A stretch of DNA of 64,000 nt from Bryoerythrophyllum caledonicum (lineage: Eukaryota; Streptophyta; Bryopsida; Pottiales; Pottiaceae): the NCBI GenBank assembly GCA_963971425.1, contig OZ020514.1:41391158-41455157 (forward strand), written 5' to 3'. Each line of letters opens with the position of its first letter. Position 1 is the stretch's first letter. The notes under the pieces are model-generated. The model did no database searches, was not told the origin of the DNA, and was given only the letters and a program-made list of their open reading frames with translations. Of this stretch, positions 44,605-56,548 are shown one piece after another. Position numbers and translations under genes: made by a program.

Positions 44605-46375
44605 TTGCGAAGAAGACGGCTCGGTATCCCTGATCAAACTATCTTGAATGATTTGAACTTGATTTCTAGGTATCATCACAACATGAAATTCACTCCTACT
44701 TCTAGACTTCCATGCAGTCAACAAAGATCCGGTGTCCTCCCATTGCGGAAGTTGCTTGTCCTCAATTGTCCATTGTAGACCGTTGGAAGAGGCCCATCCA
44801 TCATAGCATCTTTGGACATTTGCATCGCACGAAGTGTGGCGGAAGTACTGTATTTTGATAGAATTAGGCCTTTCTAGATCCGAATTAGGATCAGAGAGCG
44901 CTTGTGCAATCCAAACAAGGCATTCATCTCCATCATAGGGTCTTAATGCAACAAAATAGCCTGGGTAAACGTCTCAATTAATCCGAAAAGAAGGGGCTAG
45001 CCTATCTCGACTCTGCCCAACAAAGTGGTCATCCTCATCATGATTCTCACGAACAGCACCCACACTGGTGAATTGGTCCTCGATTGTCTGACCAATACGA
45101 CTAGAAGGCCAAAAACCATCCAGTAAAGAGGTAGGCAAGTCCATTGGTTGACTCTCTAACTGCCCGCCAATAGTAGCTCAAAGGCTCATATCGCCTTCGA
45201 TATTCACATGTATGATCCTCACGTGCTTGACGCTCCCAATATGAAATGAATCCAGAAAGATCTTTAATCACTTCAGGAAGATTACACATTGCTTGTCGCT
45301 GCAATGAAGGTGGTTCTCCACGTGGCCACAAAGACCTCCTATTTGAATCCTCCTTCCACAATTTGATGCCACCCCCTTCTCTTGGAAGCCAATCATCTTC
45401 ATGACAAAGAATCTTGTATTTCATCATGGGACATCCATTGGAGTCAACAAAAAATTTGAATTGGTGAGCCTTTGTGTGGCCCTGCAATGCTTTGTCTCCA
45501 CCTGCAATACCTTCACTAATAAAGGACTTGAAGTTCAGGACTTCTTCAATCAAGTGGGGGATTGTTGGCATACTTTCGTTCTCCTTAAATGATCTCATAA
45601 GCAAAGGGATCGTTGGGAAACTCTCCTTCTTCAAAGCCATACTCCATTGACCAAATAATGCATCAATGTCATCATATCTGTGGCCAACAAGCATGAAATT
45701 AACATAAACCTCTCGGAAGATACCCTTTGCAACAAGAAGAGACCAAATGCAAAACATATATCTATTTTTGTTGTCACTCACCGCATTGTCCATTTGCACA
45801 TGCAAAATAGGCGGCAAAGGTTTTGCTGTAGCTAGAGACTCAGGTGCGGCGCGGAGGAATGGGACATATGTATCTGAAGCTCCTTGCAAAACAGCTCGAA
45901 ACAATGCAGTTCTCCCCGAACCCTGAAATAATTATCGGGACAATGTCTTCGGAGGTTGTTCTAAATCTCGCAACAATCTAGCAAAAGATCCCACTGTATA
46001 GTTGACATCATGTGGGTAAATGTCCAAGCCATAATGAGCATAACGAAATCGCCATGACCATGTGCAAGCATTCCAGTAACAGAGATGGGCAACTTCATCA
46101 GACCATCCAAATGTTTCGTGTTGTGAGAGAGGACACGAGATGCAGTCTTTGAGTGATCCATCTTGTCGTGCATAATCGTAACACATTCATCGCGCAACTC
46201 TTGAGAGCGGTAACGGTTGGAATAATAAAACTCTCGATGAGCCCATGCCTTGGAAGAACTTTGAATTCCATCAACTCAGAATCTACTGGATCGTGGAAAG
46301 ACGAGTTGTCACTTGACAAATCAAAATCATCGTCGATTCAGGCACCGGTTGAAGTTTCCATCTCGGCACTGCAAA
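44605..46375 (-). pseudogene. DUF7869-like gene, decayed
   Basis: Pieces on the minus strand read MEFKVLPRHGLIESFI, DECVTIMHDKMDHSKTASRV, RYAHYGLDIYPHDVNYTVGS and LPPILHVQMDNAVSDNKNRY. Then come VAKGIFREVYVNFMLVGHRY and DDIDALFGQWSMALKK. This matches the plant DUF7869 domain (K-DQAK, HGHG, L-DN---NKN-Y-F-FLA-LV--G-F--V---FL-VGHTH-DID--FS), a family common in plant repeats and of unknown function. A C-terminal part (44605-45000) reads YPGYFVALRPYDGDECLVWI and resembles a BAH-type reader. A splice acceptor (TTTGCAG) lies near 46376. Internal stops (for example TGA in METSTGA and TGA near 44973) and frame changes show decay. Upstream exons appear to lie in the left inverted arm. Confidence 0.65.
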
Positions 46376-46499
46376 GTTAAGGCAAAAGTGTAATTAGTTG
46401 ACGTAGTACAATAGTGCTCCAAGGTTCATCCCACATCAATCAAAGTGAACAAAAAAATAAGCATCATTGTTCATCTCCACAATTAGGTGAAAACAAAGC

Positions 46500-46810
46500 A
46501 CATTCAACTCGACTCGAGTTGAATGTGCACGACACATACTGTGCACATTCAGCTCGGGTGGAGCTAAATGTGCACAACACATACTGTGCATATTCAGCTT
46601 GACTCGAGCTGAATGTGCACGATACATACTGTGCACATTTAGCTCGGGTGGAGCTGAATGTGCACTACATATTCAGCTCGGATCGAGCTGAATCTGCACT
46701 GCATATTCAGCTCTGGTCGAGTTGAATGTACACTGCATAATCAGCTCAGGTTGAGCTGAATGTGCACTACATATTTAGCTCGGGTCGAGCTGAATGTGCA
46801 CAACATATTC
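46500..46810. repeat. Cluster of palindromic minisatellite units
   Basis: Units of about 30-50 bp carry GTGCACATTCAGCTC, a short centre, and GAGCTGAATGTGCAC, each unit being nearly self-complementary. TACTGTGCAC and ACATATTC spacers vary between units. Confidence 0.85.
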
Positions 46811-47382
46811 TATGTCCGGAATTAGCGGCAACAATATCGGGCACAATTGATGATTGCTTAAACGAAGAATACTAAATCAAAACCGAAAGCACTCATACCA
46901 ACCAAAACTACGCATTTTGAGAGTTGCAAGAACATATATGTCATACTGATGTACAAATAAAAAAACGAATCCCCAAACCTGTACTGAGGAGGCGATTGTG
47001 TCGACGCCGAAGTATCACCTCCTTCCTACAACTTTTTCATTACATTGAAAATAATAGTATCAAATGTGCGAACCAAATGCCAAGTAAATCACCATAAAGT
47101 TTAGACAAAACTCACTTACAAATGGTCCGATTGCGTGCACCAAAACGTCTTGAATGAAGAAGGAAGAGAAAACCCTACTCTTTGTCACGGCCGCAGCAAT
47201 CATTCACGACCACACACCTCCGCATCTCTAGAAATTCCAAACACAACTAAGTTGACCTAGAATAATGTATCTACTTCTTGCACAGAAATTTGACTTCAAA
47301 TGCAATAGGTCTTTCAAATGTCAAGGCGTACTTCGAGACAATATAGATTCACGAAGGCTTGCCGAGTATTAGAAAGGTGCAA

Positions 47383-47387
<5 letters not shown>

Positions 47388-47410
<23 letters not shown>
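47388..47410. repeat. (GA)n microsatellite
   Basis: A run of GA dinucleotides in the left inverted arm, present as (CT)n in the right arm at 56514-56540. Confidence 0.9.
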
Positions 47411-47414
<4 letters not shown>

Positions 47415-47759
47415 GACGTTGAGGTGTATTGACCACGTCGAACAAGTTGCCGTTAAGAAAAGAGCGGGAATGACATCATGTTTGGCGGGGAGGAGCTATT
47501 CCAAATAAAGCATCTTCCAAAATTGACCAAAAAATTAACAACCACATAAGTTTCTCCTCATATCTCGATGTAATGGAAGTTTCTATTTACAAGATCAATT
47601 AAGGTTATGGGTTGGGGTTATGGGTATCAATTTAAATTTGCAAGAATCAATAATTTTAAATTTAAGGTATAGAATTATGTATCAATTTAAGGTTATCAAT
47701 TGGGGTTATGGGTATTTGATTACGGTAATTTATTTCCATATTAAGGATATTGAGTATGA

Positions 47760-48050
47760 CTAGATTATAAAAGTAAAGATTTAGGTTTAGGGTTCAAATT
47801 ACATTTTGACATTGAGGGTTTAGGGTTTAAGGTTTAGGATTGCAAGTCCATGGTATGAAGTGTAAATTATAAGGTTTAGGATTTCGGACTAGACAATTCT
47901 AGAATTAGATTTATGGATTAGGATTTAGGGTTTAGGTTTAAGGGTTTAGTTTTTAGGGTTTATAGTTTATTGTTTAGGTTTAATGATTTAAAGATTAGGG
48001 TTTAGGATTTTAGAGTTTAGTGTTTGGGATTTAGGAGTAGGGTTTAGATT
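47760..48050. repeat. Degenerate telomere-type TTTAGGG block
   Basis: Many TTTAGGGTTTAGG-like and TTTAGGATTT-like heptamers are interspersed with other sequence. It is mirrored as CCCTAAA in the right arm (55890-56160). Confidence 0.7.
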
Positions 48051-48781
48051 AGCATCGAGATTACCACTGAATCAAAATATCCTTTCTATAAGATTGTTTA
48101 TCGTATCAAAATTTAATTGTGCCTTGGTATTGATTGAACAAAATTCATTACATATCACCTAAAGATAAGATTTAAGAACTCACAACTTCATCTCATTTTT
48201 TATGAATTAATATTTACTCGTTTGAGTTGACTTTGCAAGATGATATTGTCTCATGCAATATTGATTCACTTGCTATTATTAATTTATGTGTTTTATAATT
48301 CAAATCATCTTCGACCTTAAAGGCCCAAGAGTCCTCTTGAAGAATTCTAAGAATTTTTGGAAGTTCCTATAGAGTCAATTTATAAGTTTTTTGGTGTCGG
48401 CTCTAATAGCGCATCCGTATCCGTTGATGGCAACATTATGCAGTTGTCGCCATTATGGACATAAGTTTGAGTGCTTTCAAAAATTAATGATCGCAATGTT
48501 TTTTAATGTCATTCAAACATATTGCAAGTTGATGTGTAACTTTGCACACTTGCAAAAGTTTGGTTCCATCACTCTTCCCTTTATTGCAAAGGGTACTACC
48601 TTACATATGCATTGTTTCACACAAAATTCATGCGTTACATATTATACATAAGTATTTTCTACTATCTTTTCTTCCACATGAATAAGGGTCAAAGATCACA
48701 TGCGTATATAAAAACATTTGTTTAAAAAACTAAAGTTCATTATCTACAACTATACTCGTATCAATATTTTACATTGAAAAC
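48051..48781. other. AT-rich spacer
   Basis: No gene is recognised. It lies between the left inverted arm and the left end of the 5.3-kb transposon. Confidence 0.4.
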
Positions 48782-49040
48782 CACTACACTAAAATTTATG
48801 TTTAGTGTAATATACACTAAATGCGAACTCATACACCAATTGTTGTGAAGGCATTTAGTGCAGTGACAAAACCATACACTAAATGTCAACTTATACACTA
48901 TTTGTCAATTCTAGTAAAGATTTCAGCATATTGTTTATCACTTGTGCACAATTAGTGTATCAATAGTAGAAGTACAAAGAAAGGTCCAACACTCAAAGGC
49001 TGAAAAGGGTCCAGAAGTCGAGGGCTGCCAGAGAATCTTC

Positions 49041-49193
49041 TCAGCTACTTTCAAATGGCCATAACTCATCCATTTTTTATCCGAATTCGGCAAATGAGGT
49101 GTTTTTGGGCGTCTACAAAAAATGTAGATGCCAAAAAACACCTCATATGCCTAATTCGGCCAAAAGTTGAATGCGATATGGCCATTTGAAAGT
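49041..49193. repeat. Imperfect hairpin, arms of about 75 nt
   Basis: The arm CTTTCAAATGGCCATAACTC continues to GGGCGTCTAC. After a short A-rich centre it is followed by its reverse complement, GTAGATGCC to GGCCATTTGAAAG. The arms are roughly 80% complementary. Either a small foldback element or a hairpin-RNA source. Confidence 0.75.
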
Positions 49194-49199
49194 TGTGAC

Positions 49200-51840
49200 T
49201 GAGGAGAATCATGGATATCTTGGCTGAAAATCAAAGTTTAAACACATTTGTAATAAAGATTGCATTGTGCTTGCACAAATATATGGTGAAGCTTATATTG
49301 TGACATTTCTATTAACGATTGAATTATCATTTTTATTTACTTGTGGACATTTAGTGCATTGAAAGTAATGTAGGTTTTGAGTACTTTTGGAAATCAAGAA
49401 TTTGCAACAAATATATTGAAAAAAAAATCGTACATATGGAGGAAAAGTGAAATTCCAACTTGAAAAAAGAGAAATATTTGTTAGAAAAATATTGGGTAAA
49501 CAAGAACTTAGAAATTTTTATTAAAAAAATTACAACTTCAGAAAAGAGAAACATTTGTGACAATGAGAATATAGACATGGAAGGAAAGGAAGAAAGTACT
49601 CCTAAGAAAAAAGAAAAAATTGGAAGAAAAATATTGGGGAACATAATAAATTAATACCATATTCATGAAAAGTGCACATAGACATGTGCACTTTTGTTTT
49701 ACATCAATCTACATGCACGAATAATGAGTAAACGTCACCATATAAGCTGCTAAATGTATTAGAATAGAAATTATATGTGCGCTTATGCACAATTCAAATT
49801 TGTAAATCTAATGTTTATCTAATTTTGATATTATATCATAAGTTCATAATGCACTTATGACATCCTCATATGAAATGCGGAAGATTACAAGTTCATAACA
49901 AATACTTCAAATCAAAGTTTAAAGGTTAAAATTGCACTATCTAACTCTTTGACACTATTTCTATAATTTCATAACAAATTCTACAACTCAAAGTTTAAAT
50001 ATGAAAGTTGAGGGGTTAGTATAAGCCCAAACCTTCCCCTTCCATATCAAATTTTCATTTTCTAACACTTTATTTCCAAATTTAAATTTTTATAACAAAT
50101 TCAAAATACCAAATATCAAGGTGTGAGGGGTTAGGCTCAAGCCCGACCCTCCTCCCATAAAGTTGCACTATCTATGTAAGGCTTCAAAATTTTACTATAA
50201 TTGATTCTACGATAAAGTTCACATGTTTAGAATTTTGATAATTTATGTTCATTAGGCTTTTGTTACATAGAAATTGACATTGAAGTTAAAAATAAAAAAT
50301 ATTTAAATATTTGTAAAAATGTTTTTTTTGTACAAGCCAACTATATTTGACTTCATGTGCAAATCATGAGATGTTAATATGTATATTTTGTTTTATACAA
50401 ATCTGTCAGGAAATTTTTTTTGTATGTCTATTTTTAGTTGGTCTCAATTGTATTCATTTGTGACATTCCACAAATACTATGTTGATCGTCATTTGTGTCA
50501 TTTTCATATGCTATGTGACATTTTCTTAAATAATGTGTTTTAAGTGATGCATTCTAACATGGTACATAATCCTTGTAGAACAACTTGTAAATCATAATAA
50601 AAGAGTGCAATGTTGGAACGTAGGGGGCCAATTGGGCTCAAGCCTAACCTCCACCATTATATTTCAAAATATAATTACATGAATTATTATTGAATTGTAA
50701 CATTTTGTTATGATTCCTAAAAGAGTGCAATTTTGAAAGAAGAGTCAATTTTGAAAGGGGTCAGGCTTAAGTCTAACTCCTATAAACTCTATATTTCAAA
50801 TGATTTTTAAATGATTTTTAAAATTTAAAATATTTTGTACCAAAAAGTGAAAATTTGAAAGAGATGTTGGGCTTCAACAAATTGCCTACTTCTAAATTTA
50901 ATATTATGAGGTAGAAAATTTGAGGTGGAATTGTCAAATTTTGAATTTTATACAACAAAATTCCTATATTATGAATCCATTTTATTAGCCCAAATTTTTT
51001 TTCAATGTGCACTTTTCATGAATATGTTTTAAAAACTTACAAATGGGAGGAAAAAGAAATTGCATCTTAAGGAAAAAAAATTATGGTAGAAGAATATTGG
51101 GAAATTTTACTAACTTGTATATAAAAAGAAAGTAAATTTAGAATATAATCTTTCAATGCAAAAAGTCCAGAGGTGGGCTTTTGCAAATCTCCGGCATATT
51201 TCCATGGTTGAAAATTTGTTTGAAAATTCTTGAAATTTTTTACAGAGATGGAAGAAGATATGCGCTACATGGTTACATAATTTTATTGTAGAAAAATGTC
51301 TTATTCTTCGCATAAAATGTTAAGATTTTAATGGTATATCACTTTGTATTTTTCTACTATTGACTAGGTATCGGCTATTTGGAATTTCATTTCAAAAGAA
51401 AAAAAGTTCACAAATAAGTAAAACGTGCTTTGACAATGCTTGAACCTCCACTCCTAGCACAATTTCTTTGAATATATTACAAAAAATTATTATTACTACT
51501 TCAAATACTATAATCTTTTAATCCGTACGGTCAAAGTTGGAGAATTTTTTTGAAGAACTTGAGTTATACATCTAAATTAAGATCATATGGTTAAAATTAG
51601 AAATAAGTAGTTTTTGTTTTTTTTACTCATTGTAATAGCAACAACAATTGTGAAGTGCATTTGGTTTGAGATTGTCAAGAAAATTGAGGGATTAAGATAG
51701 AAAAATTAATGCAAGATACACATTAAAAAAACATAAGAAGTTGGCTACAGGAAGAAATAAAAGAAAATCACAACTTTATAAAAAATAAAAGTAAAAAACA
51801 TAACATACATAAATTAATGCCTATGGCAAATTAGGTACTT
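49200..51840. other. AT-rich interior of the transposon, no gene seen
   Basis: Short open frames are low-complexity. The phrases AAGCCYRACCTCC and GGGGTCAGGCTTAAGTC-like recur near 50050, 50140, 50630 and 50760, so there is a diverged local repeat. Confidence 0.4.
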
Positions 51841-51844
51841 GTAC

Positions 51845-53242
51845 TCCATCAAAGTATGGACGGTACTTTCCAATGATCTCTTGTAAGTGAGGAAACAATT
51901 GGTTAGTACCCCAAGTGCCGTCTAGCCCTAATGCACCTAATCATTGATTTCCTAGCATAGGACATATGATCACAATCTAATTCACCATTGACATCTTCAA
52001 CGGAGTTTGCCGCAAGTTGAACAAAAAACTGTTTACCGGGGTTGGAAAGTTTACCCAACCATTGACCAACGCCCCGAGCATTATTTTGCCAAATGCCTTG
52101 TTGAATTAATTCGGTTTTTTTGAGCTCCCATCGTTTGGTCCAAGCGTCTTTGATCTTGGAAATTATATATGTGTCCGCCGGTTGACATAAGTGGGTTGCG
52201 CATGGGGGTAAGTAATTGAAAATAGTTCTTTTTTGTGCTAGAATGGCCGCTAATGTAGGAGTTAAATTATGCGCCGTACAATTAACCACCTATATGAATT
52301 TTGTGCGGTTGTGTGGATCCGATTGATATGCCCTAGATTCTTCAAAGTATTGTCGAAATATAGTTTGATCCATCCACCCCTTCGGTCTCGTTCGGTAACT
52401 AACTTCGGGGATGTTGTCATCTAAACCTCGAATTGGATAATTCCTCTTTTCATTACTGAAAATAAGCATTGGAGGTTCTATGATGGCTCTACTTCCCCCT
52501 GAAATACGTACGACTATAGTTATGGCTTCTCCTCCGGCTATCACATCCGCGTATTTAACCGAAACATCTCCTCGAAACCCTAGAGCACGTCCGTTGTCCA
52601 TATTTATGGTAAAGTAGGTTTCATCCATGTTTTCGATGAGATTTTCATTAAAAACACCGGATTGGAATCCCCGTTGTAAAGTTTCCGAATGATATGCCGT
52701 ATTTTTTTCTATATGCATCTCTTTTTCCGGACTACAACTCAAGCGGCCCCGTTGAGAAAGTAAAACAATACTATTAACATCCATGAATTGTTGAATCCAT
52801 GATGATGTTAATTTATTGGTTAAAAGTCGACCATCTTTAGGGTCCCTAGATTGGTCTGTATACGGTGAGTCTAGTCCTAAAAAAGGGACTGACATAGTTC
52901 GAGAAGAAGAGCGGAAGAAAACTTAACTCCAGCCCGCTTGTAAGCCTCAAAAGATTCCAAAAGTCGTGGATAGAGCCACTGAACCCACTCCGATCGCCAT
53001 GGGCCTTGTTTGCTAGCCGCCTTACTAAGAATCCTTTTTCGTTTGCCCATATTACTTCTGCAAGAAGATAAGGCAATGGTTTGATTGCCGTCCGTTGGAT
53101 GTAAGAGAGTATCCTTTAAAGCCCACCACCGGGTAGCTCAGACAAAGTTAGTGCTGTGTTGGGCCCGAAAATGTTGAGGGTATGGTTGAACTGTGCGGTT
53201 GTAGAGTCCTCGGCTAGCTTGAAGGTTTAGGGTTTCAGTCAT
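51845..53242 (-). pseudogene. Pogo/Tigger-like DDE transposase (copy B), lightly broken
   Basis: An ATG at 53242 starts MTETLNLQASRGLYN. After an in-frame TGA come ATRWWALKDTLL, MGKRKRILSKAASKQG and WSEW-type sequence. The 52290-52895 piece has WIQQFMDVNSIVLLSQRGRL, NMDETYFTINMDNGRALGF and IVVRISGGSRAIIEPPMLIF. The last piece (51903-52289) has NCTAHNLTPTLAAIL, YLPPCATHLCQPADTYIISK, FFVQLAANSV and SYARKSMIRC. The first acidic residue (DETYF) and the third (QPADT) are present. The second (DN of DNCTAHN) reads VVN and follows a stop. Three or four lesions are visible, so this is a younger relic than copy A at 0.9-2.3 kb. Confidence 0.8.
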
Positions 53243-54030
53243 CTCAGCGACTACAATTCTGCGCGCGTGTGGATGGTTGATACCTGCTGAAGTGCCCGTG
53301 GCCGGCGTCCATCCATGCGAACGGAAAATGGGATTATCATTTCTGATTTCTACTAGACATTTGGATGATGGATGAAATTCATTCGTTCACTTGCAGGCAT
53401 GTGATGATCCTGCGAAGCATTGCCATTTGATAGTGATGCTACTTGGTGGCGCGATGTGGAGGATGTCGCAGCTTGGGTGAAGGAATGATGGTAACGGTCT
53501 TGGTCCAGACTACGAACCAAAATTATGAATAACATAATCCCATAATGTTGTGTGCAACACCCCAAAACTAGGGACTACAAGGCCCCCCCTCCCCCATATA
53601 GAGATGATGAGGACAACAGATAATAAAACTAACAACAGAAAATATAATGTTGCACAACAAGTACAGAATAAACTCACCAACAAACAGATAGAGTGCAAGT
53701 GTGGAATGCAAAATTGGGGGATGCAAAATCAAGAATGCAAGATTGAAGGATGGAAGAGTAGAGAATACATAGGAATAAAGGGGCTAAAGTCAACGGGGTG
53801 AGTAAAGACATGGCGGCCGGTAGGCGGTTGATTGGAGGGTCACATTCATAACATTGGTGGCTTGAATTATTTAATAATGGATTAGGAGGTTGATTGGGGG
53901 TTATATAAAGGACATTGGTTTGATTCGAGGTTAGGTGGTTTATTGGAGGATACATTAATGATATTGGAGGCTTACAGTATTTGTCAACTCATTTACAAAT
54001 AGTATAATAGGGTAAGTACACTATTCGTAC
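53243..54030. other. Non-coding end of the transposon
   Basis: No gene is seen. ATTGGAGGTTGATTGGGGG-like and GGTTAGGTGG-like phrases repeat irregularly at 53810-53960. Confidence 0.4.
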
Positions 54031-54060
54031 CACTACACTAAACATAAATTTTAGTGTAGT

Positions 54061-55875
54061 ACTCCGGTTGAAAAACAATGGTAGAGTTTACTCTTAGGCC
54101 TCCCCTGTTTCAACAGTAGAGTGTTACACATGTTTACAAAATTAATTTGAGTATTAGATTTGCATCAATAATTTTTATTATTTTTTGTTCTTGTTCATCA
54201 ACAACCATACGTAGTTCACCTAGTATGTTAACGACAAGCTTACATGTCCAATTTAATATTTCAAAATGCTCCAACACCCTTGGTGGTAACTCAATACAAA
54301 TTTGGCTTTTACCTCATTGATAATATCTAAAGGCAATTAAAAGAATAAAAAACTATCAAATTCTTCAGTAATTATCGACATGTTCTTTGTATCAATATTG
54401 TTCTCCATTGTAATATCTTGTCTTAGTGAAGGACCCTATGTGGATATCATCTAGGTTTTGGCTTCAATACGTATATAGTGAAAATTGTTATATATAGAGA
54501 TAAATTATGATATGATATAAATTTATAAATATTGGTAGAGTCAATTGATAGAAATTAAATACTTGGATAGAATTTATACTTACTGATCAAGCTTCTATTA
54601 TATTTTTTTAATATTTTAATGTATTTTCAAAATTATATTTTTAGATATTCAATGATTAATCTTGTAATAATATTCAACTAACAAAATGGCAATTATTAAT
54701 GACTCTTTGGATTTAAAAGATGACCTTTAAAAAGAGGTGTACCACAAGTTTAACTTTATTTATATTTTCATTTATCAATAGTACAATCAAATTCATTTAA
54801 AATGGAGAGTTGTCCAAAATTTTGGAAAGTATAAATTTTTTGTCCAGGTGATTATCCATGTAATGTTAAGGTGCTACCTCTATAATGCATAGGTGATACC
54901 CATGAAATACTTAGGTGAAACCCACTATGTCCAGATCATTGGGACAAAGAAAAATAATTCTTTTGACTTAGAGGTGTTGAAGAGACCACTAGGTACGGTA
55001 ATGATAATCAATGATTATAAATTCTTAATCAATTGTACATTTTTTCCTTTTAGAAATCTATTGTTAAATTTCAAATAAATTTGGAGTCCTATTGTCCAAC
55101 CATAGGAATTTGATATATCCTAGGAATAAACAGTGATCATTTGAGGTAGCTTTGATATGATTGAAGAACCTTCAATTTCAAAATCAATGACTAATTGCAT
55201 ATGTATTTAAAAATACAATCTCATTATTGAAGTTTTGTTTCACAATAGATTAGGATTCTCAATCCATGAAAGATATTTGATAGTTTTCAAAATTAGATTT
55301 TTAATTTGAAGCCCCCTCATCCAATCACTAGATTCCAATCTACTTAGATATTTATTTGAACTCACTATTTTATCCATGATATTGCCATAAGGCCAAAATC
55401 TATGCATGTCTTTTAAATAATATTAATTTTTTTGAACATATACAAACTTTGGAATTATATTTTTGGTCTTTATATATGTGCTATCACAAAAAGAAGAAGA
55501 TTAAATATTGTAACTCAATTGTTTAATCATAAATCTTCCAAAAACAAGAAATTAAAAAAAATTATTGTATAATCCCAGTGTCTTTGATTTGCGTTCACGA
55601 CAGGAAGTTTTTGAGTATGATATATACAAGCCTATAGAGTAGGTGCAAAATGTATATAACACAAATAGTATACAATAATGGCAATTTTTTTTCATATTGT
55701 AAGATTGTCATTCATCATGTAAAGTTGCAATGGGCCCATTCAATAACAACATGTCCAAAATAGTCTTCACCATCACTTCAAAGCCATAATCTTCCAAATT
55801 CTACTATAAAGGAATTAATAACATTTGTATAAATACATATATTCATTTCAAACGTAGAGGTTGTTATGTTCGGCC
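54061..55875. other. AT-rich spacer
   Basis: No gene or repeat structure is recognised between the transposon's right end and the right inverted arm. Confidence 0.4.
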
Positions 55876-56508
55876 CTTCTCCTAAACCCCAAACACTAAA
55901 CTCTAAAATCCTACACCCTAATCTTTAAATCATTAAACCTAAACAATAAACTATAAATCCTAAACCCTAAGAACTAAACCCTTAAACCTAAACCCTAAAC
56001 CCTAATCCATAAATCTAATTCTAGAATTGTCTAGTCCAAAACCCTAAACCCTATAATTTACACTTCATACCATGGTCTTGCAATCCTAAACCTTAAACCC
56101 TAAACCCTCAATGTCAAAATGTAATTTGAACCCTAAACCTAAATCTTTACTTTTATAATCTAGTCATAATCAATATCCTTAATATGGAAATAAATTACCG
56201 TAATCAAATACCCATAACCCCAATTGATAACCTTAAATTGATACATAATTCTATACCTTAAATTTAAAATTATTGATTCTTGCAAATTTAAATTGATACC
56301 CATAACCCCAACCCATAACCTTAATTGATCTTGTAAATAGAAACTTCCATTACATCGAGATATGAGGAGAAACTTATGTGGTTGTTAATTTTTTGGTCAA
56401 TTTTGGAAGATGCTTTATTTGGAATAGCTCCTCCCCGCCAAACATGATGTCATTCCCGCTCTTTTCTTAACGGCAACTTGTTCGACGTGGTCAATACACC
56501 TCAACGTC

Positions 56509-56548
<40 letters not shown>

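Larger units (their letters stand above)
46392..48041. repeat. Left arm of a 1.6-1.7-kb inverted repeat
   Basis: The reverse complement of 55876-57590 with very high identity. It includes the AGCTCGA palindrome cluster, the (GA)n tract and the degenerate telomere-like block. Within it, on the minus strand, a small exon-like unit is bounded by GTTGTAG and CAG-GTTTGG (about 46981-47025), with an upstream ATG at about 47225. This looks like the 5' part of the DUF7869 gene. Confidence 0.92.
48782..54060. mobile_element. DNA transposon with CACTACACTAAAATT-type inverted termini and a pogo-like transposase
   Basis: The left end reads CACTACACTAAAATTTATG and the right end in reverse complement ACTACACTAAAATTTATG. 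The match continues to about 27 bp (through TTTAGTGTA). Sub-terminal TTAGTGTA motifs recur inside both ends. The transposase relic at 51.85-53.24 kb lies inside on the minus strand. No clean target duplication was found (AAC left, ACT right), so the superfamily is ambiguous: the ends look CACTA-like while the transposase is pogo/DDE_1-like. Confidence 0.6.

Noticed and set aside
48391-48651. An 86-codon plus-strand frame in the left spacer.
   Set aside because: It has no recognisable domain, no neighbours that support it, and a length expected by chance.
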